The notes under the pieces were generated by a model. That model was not told the DNA's origin and did not search any database. It saw only the letters and a list, made by a program, of their open reading frames with translations. A stretch of 64,000 nt of DNA from Rhodopseudomonas sp. (GTDB lineage Bacteria; Pseudomonadota; Alphaproteobacteria; Rhizobiales; Xanthobacteraceae), in assembly GCF_013377015.1 (NCBI RefSeq), contig NZ_JACABA010000004.1, positions 62,001 to 126,000 on the forward strand, read 5' to 3'. A program made the position numbers and the translations under genes. The first letter of the stretch is position 1. Every line of letters begins with the position of its first letter. Below are positions 1 to 10,480 of this stretch, piece by piece.

Positions 1-1680
<1,680 letters not shown>

Positions 1681-1791
1681 GGCGGTAATATGGGTCGGTT
1701 GGGGCCTCGGGGGAAGCGCACGGCTCCAATTCACGATTGAACGGGAACCGGTTCCTGCTATCATGACGGGAGATTGCGAAGGAGTTCTACC

Positions 1792-2226
1792 ATGCTTGGA
1801 CCCGCGCTCTCGCAGTTTCTCGCCGATCTCGATCAGCGGAAAGAGAAGCTCACCCCCGTCGAACAGCAATTGCACGACGAACTCGCCCGGCTCGACCGGA
1901 TGGCGCCGGAATTCGCCAAGGTGCTGGAGCTGCATCTCGACGACAAGCTCGGCCCGGTCACGCTGCAGCTGTCGCAATCCGATGTCGAACAGGCGCTCGC
2001 CCAGTGGAAGGTCGCGGGCGCGCTGGAGCCGGGCAAGCGAGGCCTCGCGAAATCGATCGAAGGCGGCGGTGGCTGGCCGCTGCCGGATATATTGGACATC
2101 GGCGGCATCTCGACCGCGATCGCGGGCGGCGGCAAATATCCCGATCCGAGGCACGGCGCGGAAACCAAAATCGGCGGTGGGGGGACCTATCCCGACCCGA
2201 AGCCTCCTGCGAACGAGGCCGACTGA
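1792..2226 (+). CDS. Hypothetical protein with glycine-rich YPDP repeats
   Basis: 144-residue protein of unknown function. The start ATG at 1792 is preceded by GAAGGAG at proper spacing; a longer reading frame from 1774 has no such site. The N-terminal two thirds look helical and charged ([22 protein letters not shown], broken here as a motif of leucines and acidic residues). The tail is different: three glycine-rich segments, each followed by a proline/aspartate motif ([27 protein letters not shown]). No signal peptide or membrane segment. The stop TGA overlaps the start of the next gene (TGATG), so the two proteins are probably made together and may interact. I do not recognise the family. 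Confidence 0.75.
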   Translation: MLGPALSQFLADLDQRKEKLTPVEQQLHDELARLDRMAPEFAKVLELHLDDKLGPVTLQLSQSDVEQALAQWKVAGALEPGKRGLAKSIEGGGGWPLPDILDIGGISTAIAGGGKYPDPRHGAETKIGGGGTYPDPKPPANEAD

Positions 2227-3779
2227 TGCCGATCGCATTCAAGGAGCGGCAGACGCCGCGCTACGAGGGCGATTTCGAAATCGCGACCTCGGGGAATCTG
2301 GAGCCTCCGGAAGTCGCCCTGCTGGGCAGGGTCGAGACGACGCAGAAGGCGATCGAGTCCGGCCTGAAGAAGAGCGAGGAGCTGCGCCCCTCGCTGGTCG
2401 CGGCGCGAAGGAAATGGTGGTCCGACAAGGCAGCCGGCCTCGGTCACGTGGTCAAGGATTTCGCCGGCGGCGCGCTCGATATCGGCGATGCCCTCAAGGC
2501 GATCGGAGACATCGACGTCACCTCCGAGCCGGATATTTCAATCCATGTCCTCGACAGCGACAAGGCGAAATTCGACGGCGACTTCGAGGTCGTCCTTGTG
2601 TCGTTCGAGCCGACCGCCGACGAGCAGGTCTATCTCGACAATCTGAACCGGATCCTCAGGTCGCTGCGGCAGGTCTCCGAAGGCGCCGATCGCTATCGCG
2701 CATTGACGGTGCAGACGACGCTGAAAGCCTACAAGCAGGGCACCGCCGACCAATTGCGAAAGGATTTCGCGTCCTTCCGCGAAGGCAAGACCAACAGCGT
2801 CGACAACCTGCTGGTGCTGAAGGGGCGCTATCTCGGGCTGCGCGACCGGCTCAACAACACCCTGTTCGTCGTCAGCGTCACCACCAACAAGCTTCAGCTC
2901 AAGGAAGGGGACAATACCCGAGAGCTCGCGGTCGATATCGACCTTCTGGTCGAGGAAGGGTTGCCGCCGCCGAACGACGTCGCGTCGCCCGAAAAGCAGG
3001 ATCTGTACGTCCAGATCAGCAATGCCTGCACGGTGATTCGCGCGGTCTGTCAGAAACTGAGCGAACAGAAACCGCGCTGGTTCGAGCGTGGCACTAGCGA
3101 GGACGCCAAGGAACGCGCCGATAAATTGCTCGACGAGTATGTCAGGAAGCTCGCCGGCATCGGCACGGTGGGCCTGGAAGGCTCGCAGGTCGGACTGGCG
3201 CAGAAGGGGCTGGCGAGCCTGAAGGGCGAGTTCGTGGCGCGCGAGGCCGGCCGCATCAAGAACGCCTATGTGCGCCGGCTGGCGTGGTGGTCCGGCGGCT
3301 TCGCGCTGGCGTTCCTCGCCGTCTACATTCGCATTCGGTTGGGCGATTGCGCCGGCCACGGCGGCAACGTCGCGAATGTGTGCAAGTGGACGTCGTGGTT
3401 CGACAGTCCCTGGTGGCTCGATCACAAGACCTTCCTGCTGGCGGCGGTCGGCGCCTCGATCGGCACCTGGGTGTCGTTTTCCGTGCGGCGTCTCGACCTG
3501 CCGTTCGAGGATCTCGCGATGCAGGAGGAATCCTCGCTCGACCCGCCGTTTCGGATTCTGTTCGTCGTCGCCCTGACCCTCACCGCCTGTCTGCTGTTCT
3601 GGACCGGCGCGATCAATATCGAGATCGGCAATCTGAAAACCGGCCCCGACTCTTTCAAGGCCGCAGGGACCGTCGCCGTCCTGATCGGGATGTTCTGCGG
3701 CCTGTCGGAACGGGCGTTGGCGACCGCGATCTCCGGGCGCGCCGCGGCCTTCGTGAGAGGCGTCGCCGGCGGCGGATGA
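2226..3779 (+). CDS. Unknown protein with four C-terminal membrane segments
   Basis: 517-residue protein translationally coupled to the preceding gene (TGATG overlap). The first ~345 residues are soluble-looking, charged and partly helical; residues about 350-517 hold four hydrophobic segments (around [49 protein letters not shown] and [17 protein letters not shown]). The large soluble part therefore precedes a membrane anchor, an arrangement more like a sensor or envelope-linked effector than a transporter. No known catalytic motif was seen. The partner has glycine/YPDP repeats. Function unknown; the pair is a candidate two-gene unit. The gene is followed on the opposite strand by an unrelated membrane protein. 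Confidence 0.8.
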   Translation: MPIAFKERQTPRYEGDFEIATSGNLEPPEVALLGRVETTQKAIESGLKKSEELRPSLVAARRKWWSDKAAGLGHVVKDFAGGALDIGDALKAIGDIDVTSEPDISIHVLDSDKAKFDGDFEVVLVSFEPTADEQVYLDNLNRILRSLRQVSEGADRYRALTVQTTLKAYKQGTADQLRKDFASFREGKTNSVDNLLVLKGRYLGLRDRLNNTLFVVSVTTNKLQLKEGDNTRELAVDIDLLVEEGLPPPNDVASPEKQDLYVQISNACTVIRAVCQKLSEQKPRWFERGTSEDAKERADKLLDEYVRKLAGIGTVGLEGSQVGLAQKGLASLKGEFVAREAGRIKNAYVRRLAWWSGGFALAFLAVYIRIRLGDCAGHGGNVANVCKWTSWFDSPWWLDHKTFLLAAVGASIGTWVSFSVRRLDLPFEDLAMQEESSLDPPFRILFVVALTLTACLLFWTGAINIEIGNLKTGPDSFKAAGTVAVLIGMFCGLSERALATAISGRAAAFVRGVAGGG

Positions 3780-3813
3780 TCGGCTCAAGGCCGGCGCCGC
3801 GGCGGTTGCGGGG

Positions 3814-4872
3814 CTACGCCGCCGCGTTGCCGGACCGCAGCCGTTTAAGCGGCGCCGGCAGCCACGATTCGACCCACGCCTCGATGGCGCGCTGGTGGCG
3901 GTGGACGTACAGCCCGAGCGCGATGATGCCGACGCCGATCAGCGACAGCGCGAACGGGAACAGCAGCGAATCCTTGAACAGCTTTGCGGCGAGGTCTCCG
4001 AGATAGATCGCGATGCCGATGGTTCCGAACACCGCGAACACCCGCCGCCCCAGCGCCACCGACAGCAGCAGGAAGCCGACATTCATCGCGCAATACAGCG
4101 CTTTGTCGAACGCAGTGCCGTTGGAGGAGGCGGTGATGCCGCCCCAGAAGGTCAGCACGCCGAACAGATACAGCCAGAACGCGAAATCGCCGCGGCGCTG
4201 GCCAAAATTGACGACCACGGCGGCGACCAGGATGCCGAGCCCGAACCACACCGAGACCCGCCGCGAGGTTTCCCAGTCTCCCAATTTCGTGCCGGTGATC
4301 CAGGGCACGATGTCCATCGACATGAACCACAGCGACACCGCCATCAGCAGCACGATGAACGGAAAGCGATAGAACCGCAGCGCGACAAGAGCCGCCGCGA
4401 TGGTCGCGAACTCCATGAAGATCCAGCTGCCCTTGATCCAGACATAGAAGTCGTGAACCGTGCCGGGCTTGCCGAACTGGCTCCACAGCCCGAACGCATC
4501 CTGGATGCCATAGACCGCGAGCGGCGCCATCGAAACCGCGATCGCGATCAGCAGCCCGCCCGGCGTACGCAGTTTTTTCGCGTGCCACAGATAGTGGCCG
4601 GCCCAGCCGAACAGCACGGCGTAGATCACCGCGGTGGCGGTCAGCGCGCCGCCGCCCATCGCCGAAAACGCCAGCGTCGAGAACAGCCCCATCGCGCTGA
4701 TTACTACCAGCGCGCCGGCGTACCACAACAGGTGCACGATATCGAACGCCGAGCCGGCCGGCTGATCCGGTCGTTGCCGCGTCGCCAGGAACGACTGCAG
4801 GGCCTGCAGCTGATCCGACGAGATCACCCCGGCCTCCGCCGCCGCGCGCAGATCCTCGTTCGAATGCAGCAT
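3814..4872 (-). CDS. DUF2157-like integral membrane protein
   Basis: 352-residue protein with about ten hydrophobic segments. The N-terminus (LRAAAEAGVISSDQLQAL) resembles the short helical region that opens DUF2157-type predicted membrane proteins; the family assignment is by resemblance only. The start at 4872 is chosen because GGCGGAG lies six bases upstream; an in-frame ATG at 4893 gives seven more residues but has no clear ribosome binding site. No enzymatic motif is visible. It converges with the unknown pair upstream and diverges from the alkylsulfatase gene. Role unknown. Confidence 0.8.
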   Translation of the reverse strand: MLHSNEDLRAAAEAGVISSDQLQALQSFLATRQRPDQPAGSAFDIVHLLWYAGALVVISAMGLFSTLAFSAMGGGALTATAVIYAVLFGWAGHYLWHAKKLRTPGGLLIAIAVSMAPLAVYGIQDAFGLWSQFGKPGTVHDFYVWIKGSWIFMEFATIAAALVALRFYRFPFIVLLMAVSLWFMSMDIVPWITGTKLGDWETSRRVSVWFGLGILVAAVVVNFGQRRGDFAFWLYLFGVLTFWGGITASSNGTAFDKALYCAMNVGFLLLSVALGRRVFAVFGTIGIAIYLGDLAAKLFKDSLLFPFALSLIGVGIIALGLYVHRHQRAIEAWVESWLPAPLKRLRSGNAAA

Positions 4873-5131
4873 GTCGGTCTCCGCCAAGGTCATCGCCGAC
4901 GCCGGTCCCGGATGTTCGTGGTGATCGGATCGCTGCCGCGGCTGCGGCGTGGATGCGTCGGTCTGTCGTCGCAGCTGGCCCGGATGTTCAATCGCACGAT
5001 GCATTATGCCGCAACGCGGCAAATCCTGCTGCCGTTCGGGTCGGCCGCGCCAGGAATTTTCCCGGCGGCGGCGGCATTCGCGATGGCCATCGCGGAGGAA
5101 ATCGCCATGATCGCGCCCAGGGAGGCCCACC

Positions 5132-7120
5132 ATGTCGAGACCAAGCATCACATCCATGTTCGTTGCCGCCTGCGCGGCGCTGGCTTTCACCAACGCCGCG
5201 GCACTGGCGCAATCCGGCGACGCCACACCCGCGACCCGCGCCGCCAACGAGGCCTTCGCCAAGGCGCTGCCGCTGGCCGACCGCGCCGATTTCGACGACG
5301 CCAGGCGCGGCTTCATCGCCACGCTGCCGGACGGGCTGATCGCCGGCGAGGGCAGCGCCCCGCCGGTGTGGAATCTGAAGCCGTACGAATTCCTCAACGC
5401 CGATCAGCCGTCCGCCACGGTCAATCCCAGCCTGTGGCGGCAGGCGCAGCTCAATCTCGCCAACGGTCTGTTCCAGGTCGCCGAGCGGGTCTACCAGATC
5501 CGCGGCTTCGACGTCGCTAACCTCACCATCGTCGAGGGCGACACCGGCCTGATCGTCACCGATACCACGTTGTCGGTGCAGACCGCGAAGGCGGCGCTCG
5601 ATCTGTACTATCAGCACCGGCCGCGCAAGCCGATCGTCGCCCTGATCTACAGCCACAGCCACGCCGATCATTTCGGCGGCGCGCGCGGGCTGATCAGCGA
5701 AGCCGACGCCGCCTCCGGCAAGGTCAAGGTGATCGCACCCGACGGTTTCATGGAACACGCGGTGGCGGAGAACGTCATCGCCGGCAACGCGATGAGCCGC
5801 CGCGCCCAGTTCCAGTTCGGCACGCCGCTGCCGATCAATGACCGCGCCCAGGTCGATACCGGGCTCGGCAAGGCGCTGGCCAACGGCACGATCTCGCTGA
5901 TCGCGCCGAACGATTTGATCAGGCAGCCTTACGAGACCCGCAACATCGACGGTGTCGCGATCGAATTCCATCTGGTGCCGGGCTCCGAGGCGCCCAGCGA
6001 GATGATCATGTATTTTCCGCAGTTCAAATTGCTGAACATGGCGGAAGACGCCACCCACAACATGCACAATCTCTACACCATCCGCGGCGCCGAGATCCGC
6101 GACGGAAGGCTGTGGTCGAAATATATCGCCGAGGCGATCGAGCGCTACGGCGACAACACCGAGATCGTGATCGCGCAGCATCACTGGCCGATCTGGGGCA
6201 ATGCGCGGATCGTCGGCTTTCTGAAAAAGCAGCGCGACCTCTACAAATTCATCCACGACCAGACCGTGCGGCTGCTCAACCAAGGCCTGACCTCGACCGA
6301 AATCGCCGAGCAGTTGAAGCTGCCGCCGTCGCTCGCCGGCGACTGGGCGTCGCGCGGTTACTATGGCACGCTGAGCCACAACGCCAAGGCGGTGTATCAA
6401 TTCTATCTCGGCTGGTACGACGCCAACCCCGCCGATCTCAATCCGCTGCCGCGCGCGGAATCCGCCAAGAAGCAGGTCGAATATATGGGCGGCGCCGCGG
6501 CGGTGCTGCAGCGGGCGCGCGACGATTACAAGGCCGGGCAGTATCGCTGGGTCGCCAGCGTCATGAGCCAGCTGGTGTTCGCCGATCCGACCAACAAGGA
6601 GGCCCGCGCGCTGGGCGCCGACGCGCTCGAGCAGCTCGGCTACCAGAGCGAGGCCGCGACCTGGCGCAACGCCTATCTGCTCGGCGCCCAGGAGCTCCGC
6701 AACGGCGCGCCGAAAGCCACTGCGTCGACCGCCAACGCCGATCTGCTGAAGGGCGTTTCGATCGATCTGGCGTTCGATTTTCTCGGCGTCCGGCTCAACG
6801 CCGCCAAGGCCGAGGGCAAGCACATCGTGGTGAACTGGACGTTCTCCGACCTGAAGCAGACCTATGTGATGAACCTGGAGAATTCGGCGCTCACCCACAG
6901 CGCCGGCAAACTCTCCGACGACGCCGACGTCAGCGTCACGCTGTCACGCGCCACCTTCGACGCGATCTCGCTGAAGCAGCGCACCTTTCTGGGCGCGATC
7001 GCCACCGGCGACCTCTGGCTCACCGGCAATCCGCTGCGGCTGCGCGAACTGTTCGGCCTGTTCGACGAATTCACGCCGGACTTCGAGGTGGTGGAGCCGA
7101 AGAAGGCGAGTGTGGAGTAG
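5132..7120 (+). CDS. Secreted SdsA-type alkyl sulfatase (metallo-beta-lactamase fold)
   Basis: 662 residues, the usual length of type III alkylsulfatases such as SdsA1/YjcS. A signal peptide is evident (residues 1-26, cleavage near ALAQ), so it acts in the periplasm or outside. The binuclear zinc motif YSHSHADHFGG lies near residue 175, with further metal ligands expected around EDATHNMHN. The middle holds the helical dimerisation domain and the last ~120 residues (LLKGVSIDLAFDFLGVRL onward) look like the SCP2-type substrate-binding domain. Known members cleave sulfate from alkyl sulfates such as dodecyl sulfate. The start is fixed by GGGAGG just upstream. Monocistronic by spacing. Function is from family resemblance. 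Confidence 0.93.
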   Translation: MSRPSITSMFVAACAALAFTNAAALAQSGDATPATRAANEAFAKALPLADRADFDDARRGFIATLPDGLIAGEGSAPPVWNLKPYEFLNADQPSATVNPSLWRQAQLNLANGLFQVAERVYQIRGFDVANLTIVEGDTGLIVTDTTLSVQTAKAALDLYYQHRPRKPIVALIYSHSHADHFGGARGLISEADAASGKVKVIAPDGFMEHAVAENVIAGNAMSRRAQFQFGTPLPINDRAQVDTGLGKALANGTISLIAPNDLIRQPYETRNIDGVAIEFHLVPGSEAPSEMIMYFPQFKLLNMAEDATHNMHNLYTIRGAEIRDGRLWSKYIAEAIERYGDNTEIVIAQHHWPIWGNARIVGFLKKQRDLYKFIHDQTVRLLNQGLTSTEIAEQLKLPPSLAGDWASRGYYGTLSHNAKAVYQFYLGWYDANPADLNPLPRAESAKKQVEYMGGAAAVLQRARDDYKAGQYRWVASVMSQLVFADPTNKEARALGADALEQLGYQSEAATWRNAYLLGAQELRNGAPKATASTANADLLKGVSIDLAFDFLGVRLNAAKAEGKHIVVNWTFSDLKQTYVMNLENSALTHSAGKLSDDADVSVTLSRATFDAISLKQRTFLGAIATGDLWLTGNPLRLRELFGLFDEFTPDFEVVEPKKASVE

Positions 7121-7314
7121 GATGCCAGTCCGCTCGCGATGACGGCTCGCATCCTCGATGCAGCCGTCGCGAATTCAGCGCACCTCACATTTGCGTATGG
7201 CGAAGCGGCCCCATTGACTTCGTCTCGCAATCGGTCAAAGTCCATGCAATCGCATCCAAATCGCGCATCCAGTTCGGATGACCCGCCGCGAAAAGCAACA
7301 ACAGGACCGCGCCG

Positions 7315-8022
7315 ATGATCGATCTGTATTACTGGACCACGCCGAACGGCCACAAGATCACGATGTTCCTCGAAGAGGCCGGGCTGCCCTACACCATCAT
7401 CCCGATCAACATCGGCAAGGGCGAACAGTTCACGCCGGAATTTCTGGCGATCGCGCCGAACAACCGGATTCCGGCGATCGTCGACCACGCGCCGGCCGGC
7501 GGCGGCAAGCCACTGTCGATTTTCGAATCCGGCGCGATCCTGCTTTATCTCACCGACAAGACCGGCAAATTCCTGCCCGCCGATCTCTATGGCCGCAACG
7601 ACGCGCTGCAATGGCTGTTCTGGCAGATGGGCGGGCTCGGGCCGATGGCCGGACAGAACCATCACTTCAACAACTACGCGCCGGAGAAAATTCCCTACGC
7701 GATCAATCGCTACGTCAACGAGACCAACCGGCTCTATGGCGTGCTGAACAAGCGGCTCGCCGATCGCGAATTCATCGCCGGTGATTATTCGATCGCCGAC
7801 ATGGCGAGCTATCCCTGGATCGTGCCGTACAAGAACCAGAGCCAGAACATCGACGACTTCCCGCACCTCAAGCGCTGGCTGGAAACCATCGGCAAGCGCC
7901 CCGCCACCGAACGCGCCTATGCCAAGGCCAAGGAGGTCAATCCGAATTTCGGCCAGCCTGCAATCCGCACCGACGCCGAACGCGCGCTGCTGTTCGGCCA
8001 GACCGCCGCGGTGGTGAAGTAG
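7315..8022 (+). CDS. Glutathione transferase, YfcG/YghU type (disulfide-bond oxidoreductase)
   Basis: 235 residues. The thioredoxin-like N-terminal domain begins LYYWTTPNGHKITMFLEEAGLPY, with the TTPNG motif typical of YfcG/YghU (Ure2-like) enzymes, whose members reduce disulfides and hydroperoxides with glutathione. The conserved FESGAILLYL glutathione gamma-glutamyl site follows, and the C-terminal helical domain contains GDYSIADMASYPW. Located 194 bp after the alkylsulfatase and before a second GST, separated from it by a palindromic repeat, so not obviously one operon. A start further upstream in another frame is excluded by family alignment. Confidence 0.93.
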   Translation: MIDLYYWTTPNGHKITMFLEEAGLPYTIIPINIGKGEQFTPEFLAIAPNNRIPAIVDHAPAGGGKPLSIFESGAILLYLTDKTGKFLPADLYGRNDALQWLFWQMGGLGPMAGQNHHFNNYAPEKIPYAINRYVNETNRLYGVLNKRLADREFIAGDYSIADMASYPWIVPYKNQSQNIDDFPHLKRWLETIGKRPATERAYAKAKEVNPNFGQPAIRTDAERALLFGQTAAVVK

Positions 8023-8065
8023 CAACGTCGCGTCCGCTGCGGCCGGCCTGATCAAACAATGATGC

Positions 8066-8195
8066 GTCATGCGCGGGCTTGACCCGCGCACTGACCTCAT
8101 CCTGAGGAGCCGCGCATCTTTGCGCGGCGTCTCGAAGGATGAGCGCAACCATCCTCATCCTTCGAGACGGCCCTTCGGGCCTCCTCAGGATGAGG
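8066..8195. repeat. Composite intergenic palindromic repeats
   Basis: Two nested palindromes lie between the GST genes. The first (8066-8091) has the core CGGGCTTGACCCG, also present in the serC-serA spacer at 37917-37932. The second (8095-8195) is a long imperfect stem: CCTCATCCTGAGGA at 8095-8108 pairs with 8182-8195, and GTCTCGAAGGATGAG at 8129-8143 pairs with 8154-8168; each arm carries a small hairpin (GCCGCGC...GCGCGGC, GGCCCTTCGGGCC). From memory, such elements are dispersed in many copies in Bradyrhizobium and Rhodopseudomonas genomes. Confidence 0.85.
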
Positions 8196-8246
8196 GGCAT
8201 TCCGCGTGGCAGCGCGGCCTCGACCACGGGACAAGGAGGGAACATC

Positions 8247-8954
8247 ATGACCATCACACCGACTCTCAAACTGTTCGAACTGGTCGGCGTCGACGAAGCC
8301 CGGCCGTTCAGCCCGTTCTGCTGGCGGACGCGGATGGCGCTGGCGCACAAGGGTCTAACGGCCGAAACGATCCCGTGGCGCTTCACCGAGAAATCCGCGA
8401 TCAGCCCGTACAACTCCGACAAAGTGCCGGTGCTGCTCGACGGCGACACTTCGGTCTGCGATTCCTGGGCGATCGCCAACTATCTCGAGGATAAATACCC
8501 GGATCGGCCGTCATTGTTTGGCGGCGAGGGTGGCCGGGCGATGGCGCGGATGCTGAACTGGTGGGGCGACATCGCGGTGATCGGCGGGATGTTTCCGTTG
8601 ATCGTCGCCGATATCGCCACCCATCTGCGGCCGGAGGACGAGACGTATTTTCGCAAGACGCGCGAGGCGCGGTTCGGCAAGACGCTGGAGGAGGTGGTCG
8701 CCGGCCGCGACCAGGCCGTCGAGGGCTTCCGCCGCGGCCTCGACCCGCTGCGCCTGACCTTGAAGACGCAGCCGTTCATCGGCGGCGATGCGCCGAATTA
8801 TGCCGACTATATCGTGTTCGGCCCATTCCAGTGGGCGCGTGCGGTTTCGCCGTTCGCGCTGCTGAAGCCGGAGGACGCGGTCTATGCCTGGCGCGAGCGG
8901 CTGCTCGAAGCGTTCGACGGCATGGCGCGGAAGTCGGTCGGCTATACGGTATAG
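8247..8954 (+). CDS. Glutathione transferase resembling LigE beta-etherases
   Basis: 235 residues, starting at the ATG behind a strong AAGGAGGG site. The sequence lines up with Sphingobium LigE/LigP-type GSTs over its whole length: FSPFCWRTRMALAHKGL near residue 22, VCDSWAIANYLEDKYPDRP near residue 70, and the C-terminal FIGGDAPNYADY and AFDGMAR motifs. LigE cleaves beta-aryl ether bonds of lignin dimers with glutathione, but many relatives outside lignin degraders have no known substrate. No other lignin-pathway gene is nearby, so etherase activity is only a possibility. It converges with the HAD gene, ends 13 bp apart. Confidence 0.9.
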   Translation: MTITPTLKLFELVGVDEARPFSPFCWRTRMALAHKGLTAETIPWRFTEKSAISPYNSDKVPVLLDGDTSVCDSWAIANYLEDKYPDRPSLFGGEGGRAMARMLNWWGDIAVIGGMFPLIVADIATHLRPEDETYFRKTREARFGKTLEEVVAGRDQAVEGFRRGLDPLRLTLKTQPFIGGDAPNYADYIVFGPFQWARAVSPFALLKPEDAVYAWRERLLEAFDGMARKSVGYTV

Positions 8955-8967
8955 TCGCGCCGCGCCT

Positions 8968-9657
8968 TTACAACGACACCGCGGTGCCGAGCCCCCCGCG
9001 CAGGCGCAGCGTCGCCAGCACGGCGTGCAGGTCCGGCAGCACCGCGGCGCAGCGCTGGCGGGTCTCGGTGCCCGGCTGCTCGAGATCCGGAACCATCAGG
9101 GTGATGACGCCGGCGCCATGGGCGGCGGCGACGCCGACGCTGGAATCCTCGACCGCGACGCAATGCTGCGGCGGCGTTCGAATCGTCTTCGCCGCGAGCA
9201 GATAGAGCGCCGGATCGGGCTTGCCGTGCTCGACGTCGTCGCGGGTCAGCAGGGTGTCGAACCGTGCGCGAATCCCGGCCAGTGTAAGGTGTTGTTCTGC
9301 GGTGCGCCGCGACGCCGAGGTGACCAGCGCCATCGGACAATTGGAATCGCGCAGCGCGTCCAGCAGTTCGCGCGCGCCGGCCTTCAGCGGCAGCCCGTCG
9401 CGAAAAATTTCGTCGCGTCGCGCCACGAACGCCTTATTGACCGCGCCGAGCGGGAAGTCCGCGCCATAACGGTCGAGCAGCAATTTCTGGCAGTCGGGAC
9501 CAGCGAGGCCGACCATGGCGTGGCATACGGTGGCAGCGTCGGCAAAGCCGAATCCAGTCAGCACGGTTGTCAGGCTGGAGATGTAGATCCGCTCGGTGTC
9601 GATCAGCGTTCCATCCATGTCGAGCAGCACGGCGTCGACCTGCCAGCGCCCGCTCAC
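8968..9657 (-). CDS. HAD-superfamily phosphatase/phosphomutase-like protein
   Basis: 229 residues with all four HAD motifs: DMDGTLIDT near residue 14 (nucleophile and acid aspartates), VTSAS, the lysine of GKPDP, and VEDSSVGV. The alpha-helical cap between motifs I and II (subclass I cap) is as in beta-phosphoglucomutase and phosphoglycolate phosphatase relatives; the substrate cannot be read from sequence. The start is taken as GTG 9657, whose GTGA overlaps the stop of the upstream cysteine-rich gene, giving translational coupling and a protein that begins just before the first strand. A longer ATG frame would extend through the upstream gene and is unlikely. Confidence 0.9.
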   Translation of the reverse strand: MSGRWQVDAVLLDMDGTLIDTERIYISSLTTVLTGFGFADAATVCHAMVGLAGPDCQKLLLDRYGADFPLGAVNKAFVARRDEIFRDGLPLKAGARELLDALRDSNCPMALVTSASRRTAEQHLTLAGIRARFDTLLTRDDVEHGKPDPALYLLAAKTIRTPPQHCVAVEDSSVGVAAAHGAGVITLMVPDLEQPGTETRQRCAAVLPDLHAVLATLRLRGGLGTAVSL

Positions 9658-9851
9658 CGCGCCGGCTCCGCGGCGGCCGCCGCCTTGCGCAAGCAGTCCG
9701 GGCAAAGGCAATCGGCATTGGCCGACGGCATCGGCAGCCGCGCGGTCTCCGCGGCGCACCAGCAGTCGTTCGACAGGCCGCAGGAAAACTCCGTGCCGCA
9801 GCTGGAACAGGCGAGCCGGCGCGGCAGGGGCGTGGCGGGCTGCTCGGTCAT
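9654..9851 (-). CDS. Small cysteine-rich CWC-family protein
   Basis: 65 residues with seven cysteines in the arrangement of the Cys_rich_CWC family: CSSCGTEFSCG, then DCWC, then CLCPDCL, separated by a proline-containing linker (ARLPMP). The pattern suggests zinc or other metal binding; no function is established for the family. It is the first gene of a two-gene unit with the HAD hydrolase, sharing a GTGA overlap. The tail after the last cysteine is alanine-rich. Short but well supported by the motif. Confidence 0.85.
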   Translation of the reverse strand: MTEQPATPLPRRLACSSCGTEFSCGLSNDCWCAAETARLPMPSANADCLCPDCLRKAAAAAEPAR

Positions 9852-10062
9852 CGATCGAATCGCGCTGCGGAGATGCTGATCATTGCCACCTTATAGCATT
9901 CGCCGCCGTCATCCGCCGCGGCGGAGTTGTCCAGGGTCAAATCAAAATCGAATTGATTGGGATTTCATGGTGCGATTCGAGATTTACACTTTCGAATACC
10001 TCCCGAAAGTCTGGCCCCGGAGCGCATGCGGCGTTTCGGGGCCATTTTTGTTGGCACGGGCC

Positions 10063-10100
10063 CAAAAAGAAAGAACCGGGACCCATCGGGTCCCGGTTCT
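10063..10100 (-). terminator. Rho-independent terminator of pucBA
   Basis: On the minus strand a 13-bp GC-rich stem (arms 10072-10084 and 10088-10100, core CCGGGACCC) with a three-base loop is followed by a T-rich run (complement of 10064-10073). It lies 25 bp beyond the pucA stop, as expected for the end of this operon. Confidence 0.9.
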
Positions 10101-10125
10101 GGCATCACAGCGAAAGGAGCTGCAA

Positions 10126-10305
10126 TTAACCGACGTTGACCGAGCTTTCGATCGCAGCGGTCTTGCCGTTCCAGTACTTCGCGAACCAGGTGGTGTGCGA
10201 GATCAGCGCCAGGTGAACGAGAATCGCGATCACGGTGACGCTGCCGAGCAGCAGCGGGAGACCAACGGTCGGCTTGACCACAGTCCAGATACGAGCTTGA
10301 TTCAT
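10126..10305 (-). CDS. pucA: Light-harvesting 2 (B800-850) alpha polypeptide
   Basis: 59 residues, one membrane helix. It binds bacteriochlorophyll a and carotenoid in the peripheral LH2 ring of purple bacteria. The N-terminus [12 protein letters not shown] and the helix [16 protein letters not shown] match LH2 alpha chains; His31 is the B850 ligand. Tyr44 and Trp45 (in WFAKYWNG) are the residues that hydrogen-bond the B850 acetyl groups, so a B800-850 (not B800-820) spectrum is predicted. The C-terminus ESSVNVG is short compared with alanine/proline-rich tails of some R. palustris copies. Its TAAGGAGTATCCAACATG leader places the pucB stop against a strong ribosome binding site. Confidence 0.97.
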   Translation of the reverse strand: MNQARIWTVVKPTVGLPLLLGSVTVIAILVHLALISHTTWFAKYWNGKTAAIESSVNVG

Positions 10306-10324
10306 GTTGGATACTCCTTAGTGC

Positions 10325-10480
10325 TTAGTGCAGCCAGGGCGAATAGACATACGCCAGGAAGTGGGCGACGATCGCGATCGCGCCGAAGACGCGGGTGCCG
10401 TCGATCACATGCTTGTGGAGCTCTTCAGACTCCGCGATCGTCAGGCCGCTCGGCCCGACCTTGTTCATATCTTCAGCCAT
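10325..10480 (-). CDS. pucB: Light-harvesting 2 (B800-850) beta polypeptide
   Basis: 51 residues, one membrane helix. The signature [17 protein letters not shown] is followed by [18 protein letters not shown], with the B850-binding His at position 40 and the conserved C-terminal PWLH. It pairs with PucA to form the LH2 protomer in the intracytoplasmic membrane. The order beta then alpha, with 19 bp between them, is the standard puc arrangement. The ATG at 10480 follows a modest GAGG site. Lone operon: no pucC or bch/crt genes are adjacent, consistent with R. palustris-type genomes that carry several scattered pucBA copies. Confidence 0.97.
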   Translation of the reverse strand: MAEDMNKVGPSGLTIAESEELHKHVIDGTRVFGAIAIVAHFLAYVYSPWLH

